Assembly (NCBI RefSeq): GCF_010993745.1
Contig: NZ_WOTN01000001.1
Location: forward strand, 1,367,235 to 1,431,234
Length of the DNA: 64,000 nt
Direction of reading: 5' to 3'
Source: Fodinicola acaciae
GTDB taxonomy: Bacteria > Actinomycetota > Actinomycetes > Mycobacteriales > HKI-0501
Shown here: positions 1 to 7,501 of the stretch, piece after piece
How the letters are laid out: each line of letters begins with the position of its first letter
Numbering within the stretch: position 1 is the first letter of the stretch
Made by a program: the position numbers and the translations under genes
The notes under the pieces: generated by a model
What the model saw: the letters and a program-made list of their open reading frames with translations, nothing else
Database searches by the model: none
What the model was told of the DNA's origin: nothing

Positions 1-535
1 CGATCTCCGGCGCGATGTAGGAACCCCAGTCGTTGCCGACCACACCGTACGAGCCGTAGTCGAGCCGTTTCATCAGCTCGACGAACGCCGGCACCATCCG
101 CCACGGCGACCAGCCGCGGTCCTTCGTCGGACCGGAGAAGCCGAAGCCGGGCAGCGACGGGATCACCAGATGGAAGTCGGCGCTCAGCGGCTCGATCACG
201 TCCAGATATTCCACCACCGACCCCGGCCAGCCGTGCAGCATGAGCAGCGGCAAGGCGTCCGGCCGCCTGGACCGTACGTGCAGGAAGTGGATGGTCTGGC
301 CGTCGATCTCGGTGGTGAACTGCGGATACGCGTTGAGCCGCCGTTCCCAGGCCCGCCAGTCGTACTCGTCGCGCCAGTACGCGACCAGCTTGCGCAGGTG
401 GTCGACCGGCACGCCGTAGTCCCATCCCGCGTCGTCCAGCTCCTCGGTCCAGCGCACGCGGCCGAGCCGGTCGCGCAGCTCGTCCAGCTCGGCCTGCGGC
501 ACGTCGATCGCGTACGGCCGGATCTGCTCGGTCAT
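1..535 (-). CDS. Epoxide hydrolase, N-terminal part (gene runs off the window)
   Basis: The minus-strand reading frame opens with an ATG at 535 (an in-frame ATG at 544 is the alternative) and stays open to the window edge, so the C-terminal half is missing. The start of the protein (MTEQIRPYAIDVPQAELDEL) and the following WTEELDDAGWDYG, FLHVRS, LHGWPGS and PSLPGFGFSGP stretches are those of the epoxide-hydrolase N-terminal family of alpha/beta hydrolases. These hydrate epoxides to diols using an Asp nucleophile, which would be the Asp of the visible GNDWG. A full homologue with the same motifs lies at 5002-6183. Substrate unknown. Confidence 0.85.
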   Translation of the reverse strand, partial: MTEQIRPYAIDVPQAELDELRDRLGRVRWTEELDDAGWDYGVPVDHLRKLVAYWRDEYDWRAWERRLNAYPQFTTEIDGQTIHFLHVRSRRPDALPLLMLHGWPGSVVEYLDVIEPLSADFHLVIPSLPGFGFSGPTKDRGWSPWRMVPAFVELMKRLDYGSYGVVGNDWGSYIAPEI

Positions 536-730
536 GACGGTCATCCTCTCGTCCGTGGGGTACGCCGGGTGATCGGAACCGCGGCACGGATTTCGACAGC
601 CGTGCGCCGACCGAGACCAAAGTCCCTTCTCACCGGCCGTTCGGACAGCACTTCGGGGTTTGCCGCGCCGGTTGGCCGGGTACTTGTCACTCTGGCGATG
701 TTGACCATGCGCAACCATCGGGGGTCCGTG

Positions 731-880
731 ATGGACACGCAGAACACCGCACCTGAAGACGACCACCGCGGCTATCGCGGCCGGCACCGCCGGACCGGGC
801 TCGCCGCCAGTATCGCGACCTTGCTCGCCGTACCGATGACGTTCATCGGCCGGCGCAAGACGCACCTCACTCCGGCATAA
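731..880 (+). CDS. Small hypothetical protein, 49 residues
   Basis: A short frame begins with ATG at 731 (a GTG lies directly before it) and ends in TAA at 878-880. A GGGG tract about 8 nt upstream could serve as ribosome binding site. The product has a charged His/Arg-rich N-terminus, one weakly hydrophobic stretch (GLAASIATLLAVPMTFIG) and a basic tail. It lies divergent to the epoxide hydrolase and upstream of the monooxygenase. No family recognised; it could be a chance frame in high-GC DNA. Confidence 0.3.
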   Translation: MDTQNTAPEDDHRGYRGRHRRTGLAASIATLLAVPMTFIGRRKTHLTPA

Positions 881-954
881 CTCACACACCGGGACATTCG
901 GTGCCGTTCGCCGCGGCACCCTTTGTCGCGGTGGCTTTGTGTTCAGAAACTGGG

Positions 955-985
955 TACGGTGTACTCGATCGCGTACGGCGTACTC
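955..985 (+). promoter_or_regulatory. Tandem GTAC-N3-GTAC palindromes upstream of the FAD monooxygenase
   Basis: Two near-identical 12-mers, TACGGTGTACTC (955-966) and TACGGCGTACTC (974-985), are spaced 19 bp start to start. Each contains a GTAC-N3-GTAC dyad. They end 13 nt before the GTG start of the monooxygenase, so they overlap the likely promoter. TetR-family regulators commonly bind such repeated short dyads; the regulator here is not identified. Confidence 0.5.
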
Positions 986-998
986 AGTTGGAGGCTCG

Positions 999-2549
999 GT
1001 GCCTGATACATCCGTCCTCGTCGTCGGCGGCAGCAGTGTCGGCCTGGCGACGGCCCTCTTCCTCGCGCGTCAAGGCGTACGGACCACGCTGGTGGAGCGG
1101 CGGTCCGGCGTGTCCATCCACCCACGCGCGCTCGGTCTCGGCCTGCGTGCCGTCGAGGTGCTGGAAGACGCCGGACTGACCGCGGCGCTGGCGAAGGTGC
1201 AGCGTCCGACCGGTGGCGCGACCGGCCGCATCGACGTGGAGCGGATCGTCGGGGCCGACTTCTCCACGGTCGCGCGGCGTACCCCGCTCACCATGACCAC
1301 CGACGACTTCGCGGCCGTCACTCCGGCGACGATGGGGCAGGTGAGCCAGGACCGGCTCGACAGCGTCCTGCTGCCGGCGGCGCGGGAGGCCGGCGTGACC
1401 GTACGGTTCGACGCCGACGTCACCAGTCTCGAACAGGACCCCGATGGCGTACGCGTGACACTCCAGGATGGCGAGGTCATCGAGGCCGCGTACGTCGTCG
1501 GCTGCGACGGCGCCAACAGCCGCGTACGCGAACTGGCCGGGATCACCCGCTCCGGGCCGGGCAAGCTCGCCGACGGATACGTCATCAACACGCTGTTCGA
1601 AGCCGATCTCAGCAAGTGGATCCCGCCGATGGCCTTCGGCATGTGCGGCATTCACAACGAGCAGGTCGGCGGCATCCTGATCTCCATCGACTATCCCAAG
1701 CGCTGGCTGTTCCACATCATGAACTCCGGCATCGAGTCGATGGACGACTATCCGCCGGAGCGCTGCGCCGAGCTGATACGCGCCGCGATCGGCGCGCCGG
1801 AGCTGCCGGTCGACGTGCTCAGCGCACTGCCGTGGCGGTCGAGCCTCTGGCTGGCCGACCGCTTCCGCGCCGGCCGTGTGTTCCTGGCCGGCGACGCCGC
1901 GCACGTCCATCCGCCGACCGGCGGCTTCGGCCTCAACACCGGCATCCCGGACGGCCACAACCTGGCCTGGAAGCTGGCGTTGGCGCTGCAAGGCGTGGCC
2001 GGGGACGCGCTGCTGGACACGTACGAGACCGAGCGCCGGTCGCTCGCGCGCTCTTCGCAGGAGCAGGTCATGTTGCGCGCCAGGAACATGGACGTGCACT
2101 GGGACGGCACGAAGTCGGCTGAGCGTGCCGCGCTCGGCATCGCCGAGTTTCCGGTGGCACAGCTGGCGTATCCGCAGATCTCGCCGGCGATCGTCGACCC
2201 GCCGCGCACCGACCTCGCCGACCGCGCGGACGTTGCCGCCAACCTCGACGGGTCGCCTGGTACGCGTGTGCCGCACGTGTGGCTCGACCTCGACGGCGAG
2301 CGCGTGTCGACGGTGAACCTCGCCGGACCGGAGTTCGCGCTGCTCACCGACGGCGGCCACTGGCCGGTCTGGGACCTTCCGCTGCCGTTGCGGACGTACG
2401 ACGTGTCCGCCAGCCGCGTGCCGGGGATGTCGGCCGGCGGCGCCATGCTGGTCCGGCCGGACGGCATCGTGGCCTGGCGCGGTCAGCGCGACGGCCTCGA
2501 TCGCGCCGTGGCGCAGGCCATCTGTCGAGTGCCAGCGGCCGCGGGTTAG
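999..2549 (+). CDS. FAD-dependent aromatic monooxygenase
   Basis: This is a PHBH-type flavin hydroxylase of about 516 residues that should use FAD and NAD(P)H to hydroxylate an aromatic or polyketide-like substrate. The N-terminal FAD-binding motif is VVGGSSVGLATA (residues 8-19). The DG fingerprint appears as GCDGANSRVR and the second FAD motif as GDAAHVHPPTGGFGLNTG, followed by the usual DGHNLAWKLA. GTG at 999 is preferred over the upstream ATG at 939 because GGAGG lies 4 nt before it and the Rossmann fold then begins near residue 5. A HAD hydrolase follows 9 nt downstream, probably in the same transcript. The substrate cannot be inferred. Confidence 0.9.
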   Translation: MPDTSVLVVGGSSVGLATALFLARQGVRTTLVERRSGVSIHPRALGLGLRAVEVLEDAGLTAALAKVQRPTGGATGRIDVERIVGADFSTVARRTPLTMTTDDFAAVTPATMGQVSQDRLDSVLLPAAREAGVTVRFDADVTSLEQDPDGVRVTLQDGEVIEAAYVVGCDGANSRVRELAGITRSGPGKLADGYVINTLFEADLSKWIPPMAFGMCGIHNEQVGGILISIDYPKRWLFHIMNSGIESMDDYPPERCAELIRAAIGAPELPVDVLSALPWRSSLWLADRFRAGRVFLAGDAAHVHPPTGGFGLNTGIPDGHNLAWKLALALQGVAGDALLDTYETERRSLARSSQEQVMLRARNMDVHWDGTKSAERAALGIAEFPVAQLAYPQISPAIVDPPRTDLADRADVAANLDGSPGTRVPHVWLDLDGERVSTVNLAGPEFALLTDGGHWPVWDLPLPLRTYDVSASRVPGMSAGGAMLVRPDGIVAWRGQRDGLDRAVAQAICRVPAAAG

Positions 2550-2558
2550 CGTTGGGGC

Positions 2559-3254
2559 GTGCGCCTTCCGATCGACGCTGTCCTGTTCGACTTCCACGGC
2601 ACGTTGATGCAGGTGGAGGCTGCCGAAGACTGGCTGCGCGGCGGCGCGCGTACGGCCGGCTATCCGCTGCCTGAGGCGGAGTTCGAGCGGCTGCTGCCGG
2701 CACTGGTCGCCGCCGGCCGCGCCGGCGGTCCACTGCCGGCGCACGTGCCGGACGAGTACGCCCGGCTGTTCGCCGAGCGTGACCTGTCGATGGAGCAGCA
2801 CCGCGGCGCGTACACCGGCCTGCTGTCGACGGTCGATGGCGTGACACCGGAGCTGGCGACGGCGCTCTATGAGCGCCTGCTCGACCCGACGACCTGGATC
2901 GCCTATCCGGATGCCGCGCCGGTCCTCGCCGAGCTGCGCCTGCGCGGCATCCGTACGGCGATGATCAGCAACATCGGCTTCGACCTGCGGCCGATGCTGG
3001 CCGCCAGCGGATTCGCCGGGCTGTTCGACGAGGTCGTGCTGTCCTACGAGGTGGGGGCGCAGAAGCCGGACCCGAAGATCTTCCGCCTCAGCTGCGACCG
3101 CCTCGGCGTCGAGCCGGAGCGCGCGCTGATGGTCGGCGACACCGCTGCGGACGGCGCCGCGGTGGTCGTTGGTTGTCGCAGCCTGCTGCTGCCGGCGTCG
3201 CCGGTCGGCCAGGTGCACGGCCTCGACGCGGTGCTCCAGCTGACAACGCGCTGA
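2559..3254 (+). CDS. HAD-superfamily hydrolase
   Basis: A 231-residue haloacid-dehalogenase-like hydrolase. HAD motif I is DFHGTL (nucleophile Asp near residue 11), motif II lies in MISNIGFD, motif III is the Lys of GAQKPDPKIF, and motif IV is MVGDTAADG. This is the layout of small phosphatases and dehalogenases with a helical cap. It starts with GTG just downstream of the monooxygenase stop with a G-rich ribosome-binding tract (TTGGGG), so co-transcription is likely. Substrate unknown. Confidence 0.85.
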   Translation: MRLPIDAVLFDFHGTLMQVEAAEDWLRGGARTAGYPLPEAEFERLLPALVAAGRAGGPLPAHVPDEYARLFAERDLSMEQHRGAYTGLLSTVDGVTPELATALYERLLDPTTWIAYPDAAPVLAELRLRGIRTAMISNIGFDLRPMLAASGFAGLFDEVVLSYEVGAQKPDPKIFRLSCDRLGVEPERALMVGDTAADGAAVVVGCRSLLLPASPVGQVHGLDAVLQLTTR

Positions 3255-3296
3255 CCTCTTCGCTTACCAAACCCTTCGCAAGGAATTATCCTCAAA

Positions 3297-3317
3297 GTTG
3301 AGTCGTTGAGACTCATG
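3297..3317 (+). promoter_or_regulatory. HAIR element (HspR operator) upstream of hsp20
   Basis: GTTGAGT-N7-ACTCATG at 3297-3317 matches 12 of 14 arm positions of the HspR-associated inverted repeat CTTGAGT-N7-ACTCAAG known from Streptomyces and mycobacteria. It sits 30 nt upstream of the Hsp20 start codon. HspR represses heat-shock genes at such sites, and an Hsp20 gene is an expected target. Confidence 0.8.
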
Positions 3318-3346
3318 TAAGGTGAGTGATTGACGGAGGTTTGACG

Positions 3347-3817
3347 ATGGCTCTTCAACTGTGGGACCCGTTCACCGCACTTGCTCGTTTCGACACCGAC
3401 TTCGACCGGCTCGTCCGGCGCAGCTGGGGTCAGGTGCGGACGGCTGGTTTCGTGCCGGCAGCGGACGTGACGACCGACGGCGACGACGTGCTGGTGACGC
3501 TGGAGCTGCCTGGCGTCGACGTCGAGAAGGACGTGGAGGTCGAGGTCGCCGACGGCCGGCTGACGATCAGCGGCCAGCGCCAGCAGCAGGACGAGCAGAC
3601 GTCCGAGGACGGGCGCAAGGTGCTCGTACGCGAGTTCCGCTATGGCTCGTTCCGGCGCGACTTCGCGCTGCCGAAGGGTGTCACCGCCGAGCAGGTGAGC
3701 GCCGACTACGACCAGGGCCTGCTGACCGTACGCGTGAGCGGAGTGGCGCGGCCGAAGCCGCAGCCGCAGAAGGTCGCGATCCGGTCCGGAAAGCAGGAAC
3801 TGCCGAGCGCCGAGTAG
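3347..3817 (+). CDS. Hsp20 / alpha-crystallin small heat-shock protein
   Basis: A 156-residue ATP-independent holdase chaperone that binds unfolding proteins in the cytoplasm. The alpha-crystallin domain runs from about residue 40 to 140, with VTLELPGVDVEKDVEVEV and the strand motif LTISGQR. It contains FRYGSFRRDFALPKGV and the near-C-terminal YDQGLLTVRV (family GVLTV). ATG at 3347 is chosen over 3326 because a GGAGG lies 7 nt upstream and the protein then begins with the usual actinobacterial MALQLWDPF. The HAIR element upstream predicts HspR control, and a hairpin terminator follows. Confidence 0.95.
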   Translation: MALQLWDPFTALARFDTDFDRLVRRSWGQVRTAGFVPAADVTTDGDDVLVTLELPGVDVEKDVEVEVADGRLTISGQRQQQDEQTSEDGRKVLVREFRYGSFRRDFALPKGVTAEQVSADYDQGLLTVRVSGVARPKPQPQKVAIRSGKQELPSAE

Positions 3818-3818
3818 G

Positions 3819-3968
3819 TCAACCAGCGACGACCCAGGGATCCCTCGGGGTCCCTGCGTTTTCGTTCGCCGCGCCGGAGACCCGGTCGGCCGGCATCATC
3901 AACGCGGCGGCCACCGCACCGACCAACACCGCGATCGCGAACCGCCACTGGCGCGCGCTCCCCTGCAT
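3819..3968 (-). CDS. Small single-pass membrane protein downstream of the WYL regulator
   Basis: A 49-residue frame starts at ATG 3968, only 4 nt after the stop of the WYL regulator, with the junction TGAGGGGATG serving as ribosome binding site. Residues 10-26 (FAIAVLVGAVAAALMMP) form one hydrophobic segment, followed by a short polar tail. Tight coupling and the membrane segment favour a real gene. Its 3' end overlaps the hsp20 terminator on the other strand. No family recognised. Confidence 0.45.
   Translation of the reverse strand: MQGSARQWRFAIAVLVGAVAAALMMPADRVSGAANENAGTPRDPWVVAG
3835..3862 (+). terminator. Rho-independent terminator after hsp20
   Basis: A 9-bp GC-rich stem (CAGGGATCC... 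paired with ...GGTCCCTG, one G-T wobble) with a 4-nt loop at 3835-3856 is followed by CGTTTT. It begins 18 nt after the hsp20 stop codon. Confidence 0.65.
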
Positions 3969-3972
3969 CCCC

Positions 3973-4938
3973 TCACGGTAGCGGTCGGTCGCCGACGGCG
4001 TGGCTCAGCCGGTCGACCATCGCGCGTATCCGCTCCACCAGCTCCGGCGGCTCCAACACCTCGAAGTCGACGTCGAGGTTGGTCAGGTGCGCCGCGACGA
4101 AGGTCGGCCAGTCGGAGCCGGCGTACAGGTGGCAGCTGTGCTCGTCGACGTCCTCCAGCAGGCCGACGGTCGGCGGGATGAGCTCGCGCATCGCCGGCAG
4201 GCTGGCGTGCAACAGGACCTTCGCCTGATAGCGGTACGGCCGGGTGGAGACCGAGCGCGACACGTACGTCCCCGGCTCCTCCGGCATGTCTCGCGGCGTG
4301 AAGCGGCCATCGCGCGCGGCCACACCGGTCACGCGGTCGATCCGGAACGTCCGCCAGTCGTCACGGGCGAGGTCGAAGGCGACCAGATACCAGCGGCGGC
4401 CGGTGTGCACCAGCCGGTACGGCTCGACCGTGCGCTGGCTGGCCGGCCGGTCCTTCGGCGCATAGTCCAGCACCAGGCGCTGCTTGTCGCGGCAGGCCGA
4501 CGCGATCGCGGTCAACACCTCGGCGTTGGCGGCCGGTGCCAGGTTGGGGATCGGCACGACCACGTCCTGCAGCGCGTTGACGCGTTGCCGCAGACGTGCC
4601 GGCAGCACCTGCTCGAGCTTGGCCAACGCACGTACGGACGTCTCCTCCAGGCCGGTGATCGTGCCGTTGGCGGCGATCCGCAGGCCGAGAACCACCGCCA
4701 CTGCCTCGTCGTCTTCGAGCAACAGCGGCGGCAGTGCCGCGCCCGACCCGAGCCGATAGCCGCCGGCCACGCCTGGTGACGCGTGCACCGGATAGCCAAG
4801 GCCGCGCAGCTTGTCCACGTCGCGACGCACGGTCCGCACGTCCACGGCGAGCCGGGCGGCCAGGTCCGCGCCGGACCAGTCGCGCCGGCTCTGCAGCAGT
4901 GATAGCAGTCGGAGCAGCCGCGCGGACGTGTCCCTCAT
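3973..4938 (-). CDS. WYL-domain transcriptional regulator with N-terminal HTH
   Basis: A 321-residue DeoR/HTH_11-type winged helix (residues 5-60, with VDVRTVRRDVDKLRGLGYPV) is followed by a WYL domain (RRWYLVAFDLARDDWRTFRIDRV) and a C-terminal WCX-like extension. Such proteins sense a ligand and control a neighbouring gene. ATG at 4938 fits the family start MRDTSARLLRLL; the longer frame to 5067 would overlap the divergent epoxide hydrolase. The intergenic region holds a GGAC-N7-GTCC dyad, suggesting that it controls that gene and itself. A paralogue with the same layout is at 39867-40856. Confidence 0.88.
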   Translation of the reverse strand: MRDTSARLLRLLSLLQSRRDWSGADLAARLAVDVRTVRRDVDKLRGLGYPVHASPGVAGGYRLGSGAALPPLLLEDDEAVAVVLGLRIAANGTITGLEETSVRALAKLEQVLPARLRQRVNALQDVVVPIPNLAPAANAEVLTAIASACRDKQRLVLDYAPKDRPASQRTVEPYRLVHTGRRWYLVAFDLARDDWRTFRIDRVTGVAARDGRFTPRDMPEEPGTYVSRSVSTRPYRYQAKVLLHASLPAMRELIPPTVGLLEDVDEHSCHLYAGSDWPTFVAAHLTNLDVDFEVLEPPELVERIRAMVDRLSHAVGDRPLP

Positions 4939-4962
4939 GCCGCCTACATTGCCAGCAATCGC

Positions 4963-4992
4963 GGACCATAAACGTCCTGGATTCTCGATAAT
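4963..4992 (+). promoter_or_regulatory. Operator dyad and -10 box of the epoxide hydrolase promoter
   Basis: GGAC-N7-GTCC at 4963-4977 is a perfect 4-bp-arm dyad between the divergent WYL regulator and epoxide hydrolase. GATAAT at 4987-4992 fits a -10 box and would place the transcript start near 4999, within about 3 nt of the ATG at 5002. The dyad would then occupy the spacer/-35 region, suitable for repression by the WYL protein (inference). Confidence 0.45.
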
Positions 4993-5001
4993 GTGAGCAC
5001 C

Positions 5002-6183
5002 ATGGACGACAACGCCGTGACTCCATTCCGGATCGAGATCTCCGACGCCGCCATCCAGGACCTGCACGACCGCCTCGACCGGACCCGCTGGCCCGACGAG
5101 CTGCCGGACGTCGGCTGGTCATACGGCACACCGCTGGCATATCTGAAGGAGCTCGCCGCTTACTGGCGCAACGACTTCGACTGGCGGGCCGCGGAGGCGA
5201 CACTCAACGCGTACGACCAGTTCACCACCACGATCGACGGCACCAACGTGCACTTCCTGCACGTCAGGTCGGCGGAGCCGACCGCGCGGCCACTGCTGGT
5301 CACGCACGGCTGGCCCGGCTCGGTGGCCGAGTTTCTGCGGATCCTCGGGCCGCTCACCGACCCGGCCGCGCACGGCGGCGACCCGGCCGAGGCCTTCCAC
5401 GTGGTCGCGCCGTCGATCCCCGGCTATGGCTTCTCCGGACCGACCACCGAGACCGGCTGGGACCTGAGCCGGGTCGGCAACGCGTTCGTCGAGCTGATGA
5501 GCCGGCTCGGCTACGAGCGCTTCGGCGTACACGGCGGCGACTGGGGTGCGATGATCTCGCGCTCCATCGGTCTCGGCCACACCGACCGGGTCACCGGCGT
5601 CCACCTCACGATGCTGCCGACCGGCATCCAGCGCACCGAGCCGACCGAGGCCGAGCTGGCCGGGCTCAGCGAGGCCGACCAGGCACGGCTGAAGCTGTCG
5701 TACGAGCGCACCAAGACGTTCACCAGCGACGGCTCGGCCTACGGCATGCTGCAGTCGACCCGGCCGCAGACGCTGTCGTACGCGCTGACCGACTCGCCGG
5801 TCGGCCAGCTGTCCTGGATCGCCGAGAAGTTCAAGGCCTGGACCGACTCGACCGACCGGCCGGAGGACGCGATCGACCGCGACCAGATGCTGACCAACAT
5901 CAGCATCTACTGGTTCACCGGCACCGCCGGCTCCTCCGCCCGGCTCTACTACGAGTCGGCGCACGCCGGCACCGGCTTCCGCGGCGGTCCCCCGCCGGCC
6001 GGCTCCGTGCCGACCGGCGTCGCCGTCTTCCCGGCGGAGCTGTCCGTGCCGATCCGTCAGCTCGCGGAGAAATACGACAACATCGTGCACTGGGCCGAAT
6101 ACGAGCACGGCGGCCATTTCGCCGCGATGGAACAGCCGGACGTGCTGGTTGCCGATCTCAGGACGTTTTTCCGGAAGGTTTAG
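5002..6183 (+). CDS. Epoxide hydrolase (EH N-terminal family)
   Basis: A 393-residue alpha/beta hydrolase hydrating epoxides to diols. The N-terminal domain (FRIEISDAAIQDLHDRL ... RWPDELP) precedes the oxyanion-hole motif HGWPGS (102-107). The nucleophile is D180 in GGDWG, and the catalytic His is H372 in EYEHGGHFAAME. The length is typical for microsomal-type bacterial homologues. ATG 5002 is chosen over GTG 4993 because a -10 box ends at 4992. It is divergent from a WYL regulator and convergent with the reductase gene, whose stop overlaps by 4 nt. Substrate unknown. Confidence 0.92.
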   Translation: MDDNAVTPFRIEISDAAIQDLHDRLDRTRWPDELPDVGWSYGTPLAYLKELAAYWRNDFDWRAAEATLNAYDQFTTTIDGTNVHFLHVRSAEPTARPLLVTHGWPGSVAEFLRILGPLTDPAAHGGDPAEAFHVVAPSIPGYGFSGPTTETGWDLSRVGNAFVELMSRLGYERFGVHGGDWGAMISRSIGLGHTDRVTGVHLTMLPTGIQRTEPTEAELAGLSEADQARLKLSYERTKTFTSDGSAYGMLQSTRPQTLSYALTDSPVGQLSWIAEKFKAWTDSTDRPEDAIDRDQMLTNISIYWFTGTAGSSARLYYESAHAGTGFRGGPPPAGSVPTGVAVFPAELSVPIRQLAEKYDNIVHWAEYEHGGHFAAMEQPDVLVADLRTFFRKV

Positions 6184-6998
6184 CCAAAAGCGGTCGCGTT
6201 GCGGCCGACCCACGCGGCGAAGGTGCCGGGCCGTCGACCGAGCAGATCGGCGACGGCCGGGCTCACCCGTCGCTCGGCCTCGGTCGGCTCGCCAAGGATG
6301 TCGAGCGTGCCGTCGGCGACCGGCTCCGGCATGAACGCCAGCATCGCCTTCTTCGCCTGCGCCCTGGTCAGCTCGACGAACCGTACGTCAGCGCCGATCG
6401 CCTCCGCCTGCTGCCGCGGCGAGATCGGCTCCGGGCCGGTCAGCTCGTACGTCCGACCGTGGTGACCGCCGCCGCGCAGCACCGCGGCGGCGACCTCGCC
6501 GATGTCCCGCGGGTCGATGATCGGCACCGCGACATCGCCGAACGGCGCGGCGACCGTACGGCTCGTGCGCACCATGTCGGCCCAGGCCAGGGCGTTGGAC
6601 TGAAAGCCGCCTGGCCGCAGGATCGTCCACTCGAGGCCGGAGTCGCGCACAGCGCGCTCGTACGCGCGCAGGCCGTCGTGCGACACGGCCGTCGGTCGGG
6701 TGCCGGCGGCGACCGACGACAACAACACGACGCGCCGCACTCCGCTGCCCTTGACGACCTCCAGAAGCTCGCCGGGATGTGCGCGTACCAGCTGCTCGCC
6801 GGCAATGAGCAGGAACACCGCGTCGGCGCCGTCGAGTGCCGGCTTGAGGCTGGCCGGCTCGCCGAGGTCGGCGAGGTGCTGCCGCACCGGCAGATCAGCC
6901 GATCGCCGCGCCACCGCGACCACCTGCTCTCCGGCCGCCGCGAGTGCGTCGACCAGTGGACGGCCGACGTTTCCGGTCGCTCCGGTTACCACGATCAT
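6180..6998 (-). CDS. NAD(P)-binding NmrA-like quinone reductase / atypical SDR
   Basis: A 272-residue NmrA/QorB-like protein. The N-terminal nucleotide-binding motif is VVTGATGNVG (residues 3-12), followed by VVLLSSVAA and the substrate loop WTILRPGGFQSN. There is no YxxxK, as is usual for atypical SDRs of this group. A GAGGAG ribosome binding site precedes the ATG. It is divergent from an HxlR-family regulator across a nested palindrome. The same arrangement (qorA with an HxlR-type repressor) responds to quinone or redox stress in other actinobacteria, so that role is inferred. Confidence 0.85.
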   Translation of the reverse strand: MIVVTGATGNVGRPLVDALAAAGEQVVAVARRSADLPVRQHLADLGEPASLKPALDGADAVFLLIAGEQLVRAHPGELLEVVKGSGVRRVVLLSSVAAGTRPTAVSHDGLRAYERAVRDSGLEWTILRPGGFQSNALAWADMVRTSRTVAAPFGDVAVPIIDPRDIGEVAAAVLRGGGHHGRTYELTGPEPISPRQQAEAIGADVRFVELTRAQAKKAMLAFMPEPVADGTLDILGEPTEAERRVSPAVADLLGRRPGTFAAWVGRNATAFG

Positions 6999-7046
6999 GA
7001 GAACTCCTCGTCAGGTTGGCTTGCCTGCCTGACGCTACGAACCGGA

Positions 7047-7079
7047 CTTACTTCTGGTAAGGACGTACCTGGAAGTAAG
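7047..7079. promoter_or_regulatory. Nested palindrome, likely HxlR operator
   Basis: Perfect 8-bp arms CTTACTTC (7047-7054) and GAAGTAAG (7072-7079) enclose a second dyad GGTA-N6-TACC (7056-7069). It lies between the divergent reductase and HxlR gene. The right arm overlaps a -10-like TAAGCT (7076-7081) exactly 7 nt before the regulator ATG. The TACT...AGTA core resembles operators of redox-sensing HxlR proteins such as YodB. Confidence 0.65.
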
Positions 7080-7087
7080 CTCATGAC

Positions 7088-7501
7088 ATGGACGTTGGGG
7101 AGCAGGTCGCGAACTGGTCCGCGCACGCCGACAGTGACGTGTTCCACACCGACTGTCCGGCACGTACGGTGCTCGACCACGTCACCAGCCGCTGGGGTGT
7201 CTGGGTCCTGCTCGCGCTGCGCTCCGGCGAACTGCGGTTTTTCGAGTTGCGCCGACGTATCGACGGCATCAGCGAGAAGATGCTGGCGCAGACGCTGCGC
7301 ACGCTCACGCGCGACGGCCTGGTGTGGCGGCAGGTCGAGCCGGCCACGCCACCACAGGTCAGCTATGGCCTGACACCGCTCGGCACCGGCACCAGCGAGC
7401 AGCTGTCGACGTTGTTCGGCTGGCTGCGCGAGCACGCCGCCGACATCCTGCGGACCCAGGCCGACTTCGACGAGGTCAGCGAGCGAGCAGCCGCGCGGTG
7501 A
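7088..7501 (+). CDS. HxlR-family transcriptional regulator
   Basis: A 137-residue MarR/DUF24-type winged helix. It has the conserved Cys near the N-terminus (HTDCPARTVLDHVTSRWGVWVLL), the recognition region (RFFELRRRIDGISEKMLAQTLRTL) and the wing (YGLTPLG). In YodB/QorR-type proteins this N-terminal Cys senses quinones or oxidants. The start codon is 7 nt from a -10-like box, so a leaderless message is possible. It probably represses itself and the divergent reductase through the palindrome at 7047-7079. Its 3' end overlaps the convergent SDR gene by 26 nt. Confidence 0.92.
   Translation: MDVGEQVANWSAHADSDVFHTDCPARTVLDHVTSRWGVWVLLALRSGELRFFELRRRIDGISEKMLAQTLRTLTRDGLVWRQVEPATPPQVSYGLTPLGTGTSEQLSTLFGWLREHAADILRTQADFDEVSERAAAR

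Noticed and set aside
541-747. 68-codon minus-strand frame upstream of the epoxide hydrolase
   Set aside because: No SD, no motif, and it covers the divergent promoter region.
984-3218. 744-codon open frame on the minus strand
   Set aside because: It is the antisense shadow of the FAD monooxygenase and HAD genes; its translation is Arg/Ala/Gln-rich without motifs, as expected in high-GC DNA.
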